64,000 nt of DNA. Source: Mucilaginibacter dorajii (GTDB taxonomy: Bacteria; Bacteroidota; Bacteroidia; Sphingobacteriales; Sphingobacteriaceae). Made by a program: the position numbers and the translations under genes. Of the stretch, positions 8,856 through 18,686 are shown one piece after another. Location of the stretch: contig NZ_JANTYS010000007.1 of NCBI RefSeq assembly GCF_024808255.1, forward strand, positions 124,001-188,000, in the 5' to 3' direction. How positions within the stretch are numbered: position 1 is the stretch's first letter; each line of letters opens with the position of its first letter. The notes under the pieces were generated by a model. That model had not been told where the DNA came from. It was given only the letters and a program-made list of their open reading frames with translations, and did not search any database.

Positions 8856-11573
8856 CTACTTCGTACTCAGCTTATTAAATTTATAGGTAAACGTAAGCAG
8901 GAAATACCTTTTAAGGGTATTATTCTGCACATCGTAAATGATATTATCGCCCGCAAAACGATACACGCTGGTGTTTTGGTTAAACAGGTCGTACCCGGTT
9001 ACTTTAATCTCTCCCCTGTCCTTTTTAAGCATTTGTAAGGCAATGGAGCTACTGATCACATTAATCCCTTTTTGAAAGCCGGCACTTACCTGCGGATTGT
9101 AAGCGTATTCCTGTTTGGTTTCCCATATGATCCTTTTGGGCCAGCGCACAACCAGGTTATTATTTAGGCCAAAGTTACTGGTGCGTACCTTTTTATGATC
9201 GTTATAATCATAAATTGTATAACCCCAGCGATAATTACCACCTGTGCTTAGTTCTACTTTATCATCATAATTGAGGTTTATGCTTTGATAACTACCAATG
9301 GAATAACTTTTTTGCCAGCCTTCTACTTCATTGATGATGTTTAAGTTACGATTAAAGTAACCATTTATCGAGGAGTTGGTATTGATGGTAAACTTGCCCA
9401 TTTTTTTAAACTGCTTATACAATCCCAAAGAACTACTTACGTTGTATTGCCCGTCGCGGTTAACAAAAGAGGTGCTTTGCGCGCCGTTGCTGGCTATGGT
9501 TTGCACGTTAATAGTGGCGTTATGCTGGCTGCTTAAATTGCTGTACATGTAAATATTTACCTGCGAGGCCTGGAAATATTTATTAAGATTGATACCGAAG
9601 TTATCGTCGGTAGTTGGTTTTAGTAAAGGATTACCGGTAAAAGAGTATAACTGGTTATAAACGATGGTTTGTGGTTGTAGTGAGTTAATAGATGGCTGGT
9701 TGGCAGATCGGTTATAACTCAACGTAACGGGGCCCAGCTCTGTACGGATGGACGGCAATAAAAACAGGTAATTATGGTATTGGTTAACAGCGATGAATTT
9801 ATTTTCCACCTGCTGCCAGTCAAATGCAAGGCCGGCAATTATCGATATATTTTTTACAACATCATAGGTAATCTCCGGCTTCAGGTCCTCGGTAAACTGG
9901 TTGCGCTTTAAGTTAGTGCTTTGACTTGGCAGAAAAATATCATACAGACCAGTCACTTTATTTTTATCATATGCAAAATTCTCTTCATTACTTTTAGCAT
10001 ACGTGCCGCTTACAGAGATATTACCCTTTATTTTTTTGCTAAAAGGATAGATGACGCTAACATTCACATTTGCCGAAAGATTGTTGTTTTTACCATTGTT
10101 ATAACGCCTCATGGTATCTGATGGGGGTACCTGGGTAAATGATGTAAGATCATTGTTTTGGTAACTTTCAGACCTGCTCGGGTTCAATTGCAGGTTATGC
10201 CCAATATTTAACGATGCACCTTTTTTACCTTTAAAGCGCTTGTTGTAATAAAACTCCTGTGAAAATTGTGTGCTGTTGCGGGTATTCCGGGAATTGCTGC
10301 TGATGGTATTGATATGATTGCCAAAGTTATTATAGCTATCAGAGAAGGCATCATAGCTGTTGTTTTCGCGATTAAGTATCACCTTTGGGGCATAATGAAT
10401 GGTATGTAATGTATCCGGGTTCCAATCAACCAGGCCACCTATAGAGTGTGAGTACTTATCAGATTGCTGGTTAGATCTTGAGGAGGTAAGCAACGTTGTA
10501 TCCTTCAAAAACCGTTGGCTATATGCTGAATTTTGAGAAGTGTTATTTTTTTGACTGTAGAAATAAAGCAGGTTAATCTTCAATTTTTTCCCGTAATCGG
10601 TATTCAGGTTAAAACCGCCGGATGTGATTTTTTCGATCCCGCCCCAGTTTTGACCTCCTGTGTTAACCGTACCGTTATACAAACTATTCCCTCCAGATCT
10701 GTCAAAACCGCCCTGCGAGTACAAATCATCATTAGAAAATGCTGTTTTGTTTAGGTTATTACTTAAGCCGATGATGCTCACTTGCAAGGTATCTCTAAAA
10801 AGGTTAAACAGGCCGCCGCTCTCGTACCTATCGCGGGTACCGCCGCCTGCAAATACTTTACCAAAGATGCTTCGCTTAATGGCCTTTTTAAGTTTAAGGT
10901 TGATAACCTTTTGTACCTTGTTGTCGCTAATGAGGTGGTCAGGGTCATTCTCCCTGTCGTCATAAACCTGTATGGAGCCAACAATAGCGGCATCAAGGTT
11001 CTTGGTGGCTATTTTGATATCGCCCCCAAAAAACTGTTTACCATCAATCAATACCTTACTTACGCTTTTACCATTAACGGTAATGGTACCATCGCCGTTA
11101 ACCTGTAAGCCGGGGAGCTTTTTAAGTAGTTCCTCAACCACGGCGTTGGGCCGGGTTTTGAAGGCATCGGCACTAAATTCAATGGTATCTTTTTTAATAG
11201 TGATGGGCACACGCTCGGCCCTGATCACAACTTCATCAAGCATCTTATTGCTCAGGGCTATATCGCCCAGGTCAACCACCTCATTTTTATTGAAGGTGAA
11301 TGTTTTGATATAGCTTTTGTGCGATGTAAAGGATATCACCAGCTTTATCTTTTTGCCATGGGGCAGGTTACGCAGTTCAAAATCGCCGTTCTTTTTACTC
11401 AGGGTATAAGCAATAAGCGATGTATCCTTTGTATCAACAACAGCTATAGTACTTAATTCCAAGGGCTTTTTATCAAGAGAATCGGTTACGCGGCCTTTAA
11501 TAGCTACGTGGTTTTGGCCATAGCCCACGGTAAAGCAGGTTAAAAGTAAGAGTAGTACAGGAATAAATTTCAT
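8856..11573 (-). CDS. TonB-receptor-like outer membrane beta-barrel protein
   Basis: A 905-residue protein with a signal peptide (MKFIPVLLLLLTCFTVGYGQ). A CarboxypepD_reg-like domain follows (about 24-105, VAIKGRVTDSLDKKPLE), then a plug-like domain (about 110-230; ELLKKLPGLQVNGDGTITVNGKSV, VLIDGKQFFGGD). The rest is a long beta-barrel rich in aromatic and Asn residues, ending TYKFNKLSTK. This matches the 'outer membrane beta-barrel family' relatives of TonB-dependent receptors common in Bacteroidota. No SusD partner is adjacent and no ligand can be assigned. It is a single-gene unit, divergent from the surface protein gene at 11989. Confidence 0.88.
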   Translation of the reverse strand: MKFIPVLLLLLTCFTVGYGQNHVAIKGRVTDSLDKKPLELSTIAVVDTKDTSLIAYTLSKKNGDFELRNLPHGKKIKLVISFTSHKSYIKTFTFNKNEVVDLGDIALSNKMLDEVVIRAERVPITIKKDTIEFSADAFKTRPNAVVEELLKKLPGLQVNGDGTITVNGKSVSKVLIDGKQFFGGDIKIATKNLDAAIVGSIQVYDDRENDPDHLISDNKVQKVINLKLKKAIKRSIFGKVFAGGGTRDRYESGGLFNLFRDTLQVSIIGLSNNLNKTAFSNDDLYSQGGFDRSGGNSLYNGTVNTGGQNWGGIEKITSGGFNLNTDYGKKLKINLLYFYSQKNNTSQNSAYSQRFLKDTTLLTSSRSNQQSDKYSHSIGGLVDWNPDTLHTIHYAPKVILNRENNSYDAFSDSYNNFGNHINTISSNSRNTRNSTQFSQEFYYNKRFKGKKGASLNIGHNLQLNPSRSESYQNNDLTSFTQVPPSDTMRRYNNGKNNNLSANVNVSVIYPFSKKIKGNISVSGTYAKSNEENFAYDKNKVTGLYDIFLPSQSTNLKRNQFTEDLKPEITYDVVKNISIIAGLAFDWQQVENKFIAVNQYHNYLFLLPSIRTELGPVTLSYNRSANQPSINSLQPQTIVYNQLYSFTGNPLLKPTTDDNFGINLNKYFQASQVNIYMYSNLSSQHNATINVQTIASNGAQSTSFVNRDGQYNVSSSLGLYKQFKKMGKFTINTNSSINGYFNRNLNIINEVEGWQKSYSIGSYQSINLNYDDKVELSTGGNYRWGYTIYDYNDHKKVRTSNFGLNNNLVVRWPKRIIWETKQEYAYNPQVSAGFQKGINVISSSIALQMLKKDRGEIKVTGYDLFNQNTSVYRFAGDNIIYDVQNNTLKRYFLLTFTYKFNKLSTK

Positions 11574-11988
11574 GCAGGTAGCAGGTGTAATTGTGGTGGT
11601 ATAAGGTTGTAAGGGGTATTAAGATAGCCGGTATCAGGTTTTGGCAGGTAGCATCAGGATGTTTTTGTTTTAGATGATAAGTTTAGATATGGTATCAATA
11701 AATGAGATCAGTCAATAACTCAACTCAAAAATATGCGCAATAACTAAGTAAAACAATGGACTATTATTATATCATCATGGACTATATAATTAATATCATG
11801 CAGTAATTTGCTTTTTTGGAACATAATAATTGGGGATAAGGTGCTTTCATAAATGTGATTGGGTGATTAACGCTGATAAACCAAAAGTATTATCCATCAA
11901 AGTTTAGTTTTTATCCATTTCAATAAAGTTTGCTTTGCAATAGTTTTACTGCAACCAATTAAATGCCCCTAATACAACCTGGTACCTA
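11574..11988. other. 415-bp divergent intergenic region
   Basis: AT-rich region between the beta-barrel gene (minus strand) and the T9SS surface protein (plus strand). It must hold both promoters. No convincing TAnnTTTG element, hairpin or small gene was seen. Confidence 0.6.
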
Positions 11989-13896
11989 TTGATTTCCAAG
12001 GCCCTTGCGCCCGGTAAAAGTTTTTACTTTTTACTGGTTTTTACTGGCTTACTTGTACTTGATGCTTTTGATGTAAAAGCACAGGTGGGCGACCCTATTT
12101 TTTCTATCGATTTTGGGGCGGGCACCAGCAAAATAGGCCCTCAAATTGACAACACAGATTTTAAAACGACGTACAATTATTACCCCGGCACACCATATGA
12201 TGGTTCTTATACCATTGCCAACTCAACCGAGGGTATGTATACTGGAGCATGGCTGGTAACCGGCGATCATACCGGGAACCCGGGCGGCTATATGATGGTT
12301 GTTGGTGCAAGCGATATACCCGACGAGTTTTTTAACCAACGGATACGAGGCTTATGCCCCAATACCAAGTACCAGTTTAGCGCTTACCTGCTTAACCTTA
12401 TGCAAGCTGATGGCATTAAACCGGATATTACGTTTTCGGTAACAACCAGTGAGGGCACAGCAACCAACCCCACCGGCCCCATTGATAATGGTTTAGGCTG
12501 GCGACAGTATAGCATCACCTTTACGACACCCGCAACCGGAGGCGATGTCATTCTTAAAATGACCAACAATGCCGGCGGCGGGTATGGTAACGATATCGCG
12601 CTTGATGATATTACTTTTAGTCCGTATGGGCCAACACTTGAGCCTGTTTTCGACAATAATAATACCTCATTTACAGCTTGCGAAGGTGGCAATAAAACTT
12701 TTACTTTAAACGCGCAGCTTGCCCCGGGATACCATTATACCAACCCCGCCTATCGATGGCAAATAAATGATGCCAGCGGATGGGTGGATCTTCCGGGTGC
12801 CACCACGCAATTGTACCAGGCTAAACAACCGGTAGCAGCGGGCATTTATCAATATCGGCTTACCAGCGCCGAGGCTATTAATATTGGTACAAATCAGTGC
12901 AGGGTGGTCTCTGCCCCCCTAACGTTAACGGTTAAGCAGCCGCCACAGGCTATTGCAACAGCCACTACGCCCGTTTGCCATGGCGAAAAACTCACCCTGT
13001 TTGCATCTATAGGCGATAGCTATGCCTGGACCGGACCCGGTGGTTTTACATCTAACCAACAAAACCCGGTAATAAATCCGGAGGACGTAAAAGCAGGAAC
13101 TTACCAGGTTGCTATCACTACCGGTGAGTGCACATCTACAAGTAGCGTTAATGTAACACTAAATCCAAAGATAGATGCTCACGCGAGCGAAAATACTTCC
13201 ATTTGTCCTGGTGGTGGCGCAACCTTACATGCCACCGGCGGCACCACGTATTTATGGTCACCGGCAAAGGGTTTATCAGATGTAAATAGCGCCAACCCCT
13301 TCGCCACTCCTGATGTTACTACAACCTATACCGTTACTGTAACTACAAATGATTGTAACGCTAAGGATAGCGTAACGGTTACCATAATTAAGGACCCCAT
13401 AGCTGATGCGGGTACTGATAAACAGATCACTTTGGGGCAAACCACCCAGCTTGACGGCCAGGCAAGCGGCGATAATGTTAGCTATTACTGGACGCCGGCC
13501 GATTACCTGGATAACCCCAATAAAATTAATCCGATAGCATCGCCACTTACCGATATCACTTATACCTTACACGTAACATCGGGCGCGCCTTGCCTGGTAA
13601 CCAAAACCGACCAGGTTTTGGTTAGTGTTTACAAAAAAGTGATTGTGCCCAACAGCTTTAGCCCAAATAACGATGGCTTCAACGATACATGGAATATTGA
13701 AGCGCTCTACACATTTCCCGAATCTATAACACAAGTATTCAACCGTTATGGCAGTGTTGTTTACAGCAGCAAGGGATATGCTAAACCCTGGGATGGTAGC
13801 ACAGTCAGCGGTAAATTGGCCGCCGGCACATATTATTATCGCATCGATCTTAAAAACGGAACCGTACTTTCTGGCTGGGTAGAAATAGTACTATAA
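11989..13896 (+). CDS. Surface/secreted protein with T9SS type B (gliding-associated) C-terminal domain
   Basis: A 635-residue protein with a signal peptide of about 31 residues. Residues 35-205 form a jelly-roll-like region (SIDFGAGTSKIGPQ ... YGNDIALDDITFSP) resembling carbohydrate-binding modules. Repeated Ig-like segments follow, each with VCHGEKLTL or ICPGGGATL type starts. The C-terminal 85 residues (VPNSFSPNNDGFNDTWNI ... GTYYYRIDLKNG) are the CHU_C / gliding motility-associated domain used as a type IX secretion signal. The start is TTG: no ATG or GTG is in frame between the upstream stop (11941) and this codon. It is probably an adhesin or sugar-binding surface protein. Confidence 0.85.
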   Translation: MISKALAPGKSFYFLLVFTGLLVLDAFDVKAQVGDPIFSIDFGAGTSKIGPQIDNTDFKTTYNYYPGTPYDGSYTIANSTEGMYTGAWLVTGDHTGNPGGYMMVVGASDIPDEFFNQRIRGLCPNTKYQFSAYLLNLMQADGIKPDITFSVTTSEGTATNPTGPIDNGLGWRQYSITFTTPATGGDVILKMTNNAGGGYGNDIALDDITFSPYGPTLEPVFDNNNTSFTACEGGNKTFTLNAQLAPGYHYTNPAYRWQINDASGWVDLPGATTQLYQAKQPVAAGIYQYRLTSAEAINIGTNQCRVVSAPLTLTVKQPPQAIATATTPVCHGEKLTLFASIGDSYAWTGPGGFTSNQQNPVINPEDVKAGTYQVAITTGECTSTSSVNVTLNPKIDAHASENTSICPGGGATLHATGGTTYLWSPAKGLSDVNSANPFATPDVTTTYTVTVTTNDCNAKDSVTVTIIKDPIADAGTDKQITLGQTTQLDGQASGDNVSYYWTPADYLDNPNKINPIASPLTDITYTLHVTSGAPCLVTKTDQVLVSVYKKVIVPNSFSPNNDGFNDTWNIEALYTFPESITQVFNRYGSVVYSSKGYAKPWDGSTVSGKLAAGTYYYRIDLKNGTVLSGWVEIVL

Positions 13897-13999
13897 AGCG
13901 CTGTACGGCAGCAGCACTCATCATTAACCAACTCAATCTTATTCATCTTTCCTGGTGGCTATGCCCTGTACTGAACAGAACGCACAGGCTATCAAAACA

Positions 14000-14010
14000 T
14001 GAACAAAAGT
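14000..14010 (+). promoter_or_regulatory. Shared motif TGAACAAAAGT upstream of the hybrid kinase
   Basis: TGAACAAAAGT lies 58 bases before the kinase ATG, with TGAACAGA at 13972-13979. The same 11-mer occurs at 18812-18822 and the same 8-mer at 18841-18848, upstream of STAND copy 1. This suggests a shared binding site, but the evidence is motif identity only. Confidence 0.35.
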
Positions 14011-14068
14011 ACATGGTCGCTTTATATTATTTTTAGGGTTTAAACATCTTAACTATTAAGACGGTATA

Positions 14069-16144
14069 ATGAGGTCATTCTTTTTGGTGATATGGTTCAG
14101 GGATATCCCTATTGCAAAAAAACTGCATTTTACCATCGGCATTATGGCCTTTTTAATTATTGTTGAACTGTTTACACTTAATTTTTCAGTAAACACGCTC
14201 TCTGCAATACGTACGTTGATAGGAGCCGAAGGCTTGTGGTCAAAAGCCCAGAAAGACGGCCTATCGCATCTGCGTATTTATGCTTACTCCCATAACGAAA
14301 AAGATTACCAGGCTTTTCTTCAGTATATGAAAGTGCCGCTGGGCGATGGCGATGCACGTAGAGCGCTTGAACAGGAAAACCCAGATTATAAAGCAGCACG
14401 CAAAGGTTTCCTGGCCGGCCGCATGCACCCGGATGATGTAGATGATGCCATTAAATTACTTCATCGTTTTGTTCGTATCAAATACATTCAAACAACAGTT
14501 CAATACTGGAAAGAGGCCGAGCATATCCTGATGAAAATTATACCGGTGAGCCACCAATTACATGAAAGGGTAACATCGGGCACCATGTCTGCCGAGGAAA
14601 CTAAATTTTATTTGGATTACATAGAAAAGATTAACACACAACTAACACCTATAGCTGATAATTTCTCATTCAGCCTTGGCGAAGGCTCGCGCTGGTTTGA
14701 AAACCGCATTCTTACCTTACTGGTATTTTTGGCGTTATCAATTGAACTAACCGGTATTTTGATTGCCATCTCTATAAGCAGGGGAATTCAAAATGGGATT
14801 AAGGCCATTATTGCAGGCGCCAGAATGGTTGAAAAAGAACGGTTTGTAAGGGTTAAAGTATTTTCGCATGATGAGATAGGCCAGTTGGCAACCTCCTTTA
14901 ATCAAATGACAGATAAGCTGGAGCTAACCATCACCAACCTTAAAGCCGAAGAAATTAAGGCCAAGAACGAAAAAGAGCGGGCCGAGGCATCTGAAAAAAT
15001 AAAGCGGGTATTTATTGCCAACATGAGTCATGAAATACTTACCCCCATGAATGCCATATTAGGTTTTACCCTGCTGATGGAAGAATCTGAAATGAATAAT
15101 GAGCAAAAAGAATACATAGCTGCTATTCGAAGATCGGGTGAATTTTTGCAGATCCTGATCAACAACATTCTTGATATTTCAAAAATAGAGGCCGGTAAGG
15201 TTGTACTTGAATATAAGCCTGTTGATATTCATGATCTGGTAAAAACCACCGTATCGTTACTTAAGCCCGAAGCAGCAAAAAAAACGTTATCGCTTAACTA
15301 TAAGGCAGATAAAATGATTCCCAAATTAGTTTTGGGCGATGGCATAAGGCTGAGCCAGATTTTATTGAACCTGATAAGTAACGCGGTAAGATACACCACC
15401 TACGGATCTGTTTTTACCGACGCCTATGTGATTGATAATACCGGCGACGTTGTATGGATAGAATTTAGCGTACAGGATACCGGCCCAGGCATACCTTACG
15501 AAAAACAGGATAAAATATTTGAAAGCTTTGACCAGATTAAACAAAGCCACCACCTTGGCGGCATTGGGTTGGGCCTAAGTATGGCCAAGCACCTGGTTGA
15601 TTTGCATGGCGGCAAAATATTTATAAAAACAAGTACCAGCAAAGGGTCTGATTTTAGAGTGATCCTCCCCTTCCGTAAACAGGATGTTAAGCCCGACAAG
15701 CAACTGCCGGCTATCTCCACCAGGCAAACACCCGCAGGTTTGGCCCGCATCAAAGGTATTCGAATTTTAATAGCTGATGATAACCATCTTAACCAACTAC
15801 TGATAAGAAAAGTACTTGAAAAACGTAATTACAACGTTGAGGTGGTAGAAAACGGGCAACTTGCTGTGGATAAACTGACCGAAAACTATTACGACATTGT
15901 ATTGATGGACCTTGACATGCCCGAGCTCAATGGCTATGAAGCCACAACCGCCATCCGCAATTTTCAGGACGAAAAAAGCAACATCCCTATTATTGCAATC
16001 ACAGCGCACGCCACTGCCGATGTTATGGAAAAATGCTACGCCTGTGGCATGAATGACTTTATTGCCAAACCTTTTGACGCCGAAGTATTACATCAAAAAA
16101 TAATGACCTTCGCAAATCAATTTGCGGATGTTAGCGGGAAGTGA
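14069..16144 (+). CDS. Hybrid sensor histidine kinase (HAMP-HisKA-HATPase-REC)
   Basis: A 691-residue membrane kinase. Membrane segments near residues 18-40 and 214-236 enclose an extracytoplasmic, mostly helical sensor of about 170 residues. A HAMP domain follows (about 237-290), then a coiled coil and HisKA with phospho-accepting His321 in NMSHEILTPMN. The HATPase has its N-box near 428 (LLNLISNAVRYTT) and GIGLGLS further on. A C-terminal receiver has Asp614 (LMDLDMPELNG) and the switch Lys in AKPF. The H-box is odd: Leu replaces the usual Arg of HEIRTP. There is no output domain or adjacent response regulator, so a separate phosphotransfer partner is expected. Its 3' end is 16 bases from the convergent STAND gene. 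Confidence 0.93.
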   Translation: MRSFFLVIWFRDIPIAKKLHFTIGIMAFLIIVELFTLNFSVNTLSAIRTLIGAEGLWSKAQKDGLSHLRIYAYSHNEKDYQAFLQYMKVPLGDGDARRALEQENPDYKAARKGFLAGRMHPDDVDDAIKLLHRFVRIKYIQTTVQYWKEAEHILMKIIPVSHQLHERVTSGTMSAEETKFYLDYIEKINTQLTPIADNFSFSLGEGSRWFENRILTLLVFLALSIELTGILIAISISRGIQNGIKAIIAGARMVEKERFVRVKVFSHDEIGQLATSFNQMTDKLELTITNLKAEEIKAKNEKERAEASEKIKRVFIANMSHEILTPMNAILGFTLLMEESEMNNEQKEYIAAIRRSGEFLQILINNILDISKIEAGKVVLEYKPVDIHDLVKTTVSLLKPEAAKKTLSLNYKADKMIPKLVLGDGIRLSQILLNLISNAVRYTTYGSVFTDAYVIDNTGDVVWIEFSVQDTGPGIPYEKQDKIFESFDQIKQSHHLGGIGLGLSMAKHLVDLHGGKIFIKTSTSKGSDFRVILPFRKQDVKPDKQLPAISTRQTPAGLARIKGIRILIADDNHLNQLLIRKVLEKRNYNVEVVENGQLAVDKLTENYYDIVLMDLDMPELNGYEATTAIRNFQDEKSNIPIIAITAHATADVMEKCYACGMNDFIAKPFDAEVLHQKIMTFANQFADVSGK

Positions 16145-16160
16145 AACTACCCCGGCAAGC

Positions 16161-18686
16161 TTACATCACCTGCTTCTCAAACAACTCGATCACCGCACCT
16201 TCTATGATAAGGCGGGTGTGCTCATAATGAAGCTGCTTATAAAACTGCGCATATTCCATCATACCTGTTATATCGCTTTTTTTAAGCAGCAGGGTAACTA
16301 TATAAAGCTTAACCAATTTGTACTTATTGGTATGCGCTATATCATCAAAATATTTATACTCCATCATTACCTGGTCATAGTTATTATCAATTAGGGCCAT
16401 TTCTATTTTGTAGGCATGTAAAAGTGCCTGCATCAATGGCGTAAAAGCATGATCATGATGATTGGCGAGCCTTGAGATTGACCTGTAGCATCCTACAAAG
16501 CCATTTTTATCATTACGCATAAAACAGGCATCTGCAATAACTATGTTTAAAAAGAACGTGTACCCGGCAGCATACTTGGAGAAATTTTTATAACTGCACC
16601 TTAACGTATTTATAAAACGCAACTGTTTACCCGGGTTACGGCTAAACTGCACCGTAAACGCGGCCAGGGTGAACATAATATCATTGGCTATATGATCGTT
16701 AAACCATTCGCCCTGGCCAGGAGGATTAAAGCAAAATTTAGTAATTTCGACAAACGCACCCTTTTTTATCATACCGTATTTTAAATAATGAAAAACGGTA
16801 TCGATACATTTCAATGGATTAACCGGAAACTTAAAAAGTTCTGACTGGGATATCTTCTTCAATTGCAGCAGGTAATTTTCAAGTGCCTTCAAATCAAGTT
16901 TAAACATGGCTGTGATAGCAAGACTGATCAAGACCAATAACCTCTTATCGTCCGGCAAATCAAATTTCAATAAAACGTGAAGCGTTTTTTCATAACCCGA
17001 GTCGATATTTTCCAATCCCAAAAAATAGTAGAAGAATTGGCCATCAGCATTTAATTTAAAAAACTGCCGGTTTATTACCTGTAAACCGTTACCAGAAAGT
17101 TCACGGTCAAAAAAATCGCCCATAAAGCATAATAAAGCTTTACGTTGGTTTAATGACAGATCTGTTTTAGTGATATAGCTAAGGTTGTAATGCGATTCTG
17201 TTTTAACCGCGTAAATAATGATCCATTTTATTACATTTAGTTTTACCTCATTGTTCATTACCAGGTTTATCTGCACTACCAGTTCGGCATTTAACCGGTT
17301 ATTATTATCGGTAAGTAATTTTTGCGCTACTACATATTCCAATAGCTCATCTCCCCCAAATTCAATATAAGTATGATAAACCATTTCTTCGCTTTTGTTT
17401 ATCTCCCGTAAAAAGCCCTGGCTTATCAGTTCATGGTAAACGTTTTGATGTTTAGCGATAACTTGACTGGCATTTAACTTGTTAACATAATATTCTCCGT
17501 TTTTATGATTCATAATTTGTACCAGCTCAAAAAGGAACATCATTCTTTCGGCCGAGTGTTTATCCATGTAAATTTTCTCCAGCATATAAGCCGATACCAG
17601 GTCATACTTTAAAAGCGAGTCGGCGTAGTTGAGAAAAAAGTCGTCTTTACGAAGCCGGTAATAAAGCTGCAGATATAAAGGATTGCATACCAATTCAATT
17701 ATTGCCGGGTGCACAAAAGATTTTGGCTGATGATTGATTTTAAGGCCTATGTCTTTTATTTCGGGCAAGGTAAACCTGGGCACATTTATATAGCTGTTAT
17801 CGCCATTAAAGCCGGTAAACCATTTTCCGCTTTTATCAAGCTGATGCCTGTTATTAACCCAGGTACTTGTACGCATAGTGATCAGCAACCTAAGACAGCT
17901 ATGTTGGTCATAAAGCGATAAAATATCGGTGATGTGATTTATAATTAATGAAAACTGATCATTTTTAAGTGTGTGCTCATCAAATCCGTCGATAATAAGA
18001 TAAAACTTACCGTCGTCATTGCTCCTGTTGTTTAGCAAAGCCACCATGTTATCGGCCCGGTTAAATCCTAATAATGATAGTAGCCATATGTGAATATCCT
18101 GCCCACTCATTAATGCCGATTGTAACGTGGATGTGCTAAAAAACAAAACAATATCGTTTGTGCCATTTACCTCGCCCAACTCCTGTTTTTCTTCTATCCA
18201 GTGCAATACAGCTATAGTTTTGCCATAAGCGGCCGGCGCTATCAACGCCGTTGCAACAGCACCCGACGCTGCAAAATCATCCATGTGATCATTAATAAAT
18301 TTGCGGCCAACTGTTTTAATGTAGGGAATGCCCGAACGTCCTTTTAAAGCGCGCAATGTAAAGCCGGTTATTTTATCAGCCTGGTCGGTCAAAGTAAGCC
18401 AGTTAAGCCCTTTATCCGACTCAACTCTTTGATCATGATCTTTTAAAAAGCTTGTCCAGGTGTAATACCCACAGTATTGCAATAAGGTATCAATGGTGAA
18501 TTGCGAGGGCTTAAATTCACTATTCGCAAACCCATAAACCCTTTTAAGGGTGGTTTCACTAAGTTTTAACCTGGTTTTTTGAAAAATGAGTTCACTCAGT
18601 TTTTTGCAATCTGACGGCGCAACGTAACTTAAATTAGAAACCGTAAGTACAAGTTTCTTGAGCAACTGGAAATGATGTGACAGCAT
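16161..18686 (-). CDS. STAND/NACHT-like NTPase with DNA-binding-like N-terminus (copy 1)
   Basis: An 841-residue soluble protein without signal peptide. Residues 25-82 (CKKLSELIFQKTRLKLSETTLKRVYGF ... PSQFTIDTLLQYCGY) form a helical domain often seen at the N-terminus of Bacteroidota regulators and resembling a helix-turn-helix. Walker A is at 150-157 (APAAYGKT) and Walker B at 229-237 (YLIIDGFDE), the NACHT style. The sensor stretch is LRLLITMRTSTWVNNR. The C-terminal 450 residues are all-helical and TPR-like, probably the sensing arm. The P-loop is degenerate (Ala for the first and third canonical positions) compared with copy 2 at 49348, its full-length paralogue. It could be a ligand-controlled transcription regulator (MalT-like logic) or a defence-type STAND protein; the sequence does not decide. 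Confidence 0.8.
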   Translation of the reverse strand: MLSHHFQLLKKLVLTVSNLSYVAPSDCKKLSELIFQKTRLKLSETTLKRVYGFANSEFKPSQFTIDTLLQYCGYYTWTSFLKDHDQRVESDKGLNWLTLTDQADKITGFTLRALKGRSGIPYIKTVGRKFINDHMDDFAASGAVATALIAPAAYGKTIAVLHWIEEKQELGEVNGTNDIVLFFSTSTLQSALMSGQDIHIWLLSLLGFNRADNMVALLNNRSNDDGKFYLIIDGFDEHTLKNDQFSLIINHITDILSLYDQHSCLRLLITMRTSTWVNNRHQLDKSGKWFTGFNGDNSYINVPRFTLPEIKDIGLKINHQPKSFVHPAIIELVCNPLYLQLYYRLRKDDFFLNYADSLLKYDLVSAYMLEKIYMDKHSAERMMFLFELVQIMNHKNGEYYVNKLNASQVIAKHQNVYHELISQGFLREINKSEEMVYHTYIEFGGDELLEYVVAQKLLTDNNNRLNAELVVQINLVMNNEVKLNVIKWIIIYAVKTESHYNLSYITKTDLSLNQRKALLCFMGDFFDRELSGNGLQVINRQFFKLNADGQFFYYFLGLENIDSGYEKTLHVLLKFDLPDDKRLLVLISLAITAMFKLDLKALENYLLQLKKISQSELFKFPVNPLKCIDTVFHYLKYGMIKKGAFVEITKFCFNPPGQGEWFNDHIANDIMFTLAAFTVQFSRNPGKQLRFINTLRCSYKNFSKYAAGYTFFLNIVIADACFMRNDKNGFVGCYRSISRLANHHDHAFTPLMQALLHAYKIEMALIDNNYDQVMMEYKYFDDIAHTNKYKLVKLYIVTLLLKKSDITGMMEYAQFYKQLHYEHTRLIIEGAVIELFEKQVM

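Noticed and set aside
10533..11313. Plus-strand open frames opposite the beta-barrel gene
   Set aside because: The minus-strand product has a full signal peptide and domain order; these frames are its shadows.
16161..18686. Calling the STAND NTPases an anti-phage defence system
   Set aside because: No nuclease, TIR, protease or other effector domain and no defence-island neighbours were visible, so a regulatory role is equally or more likely.
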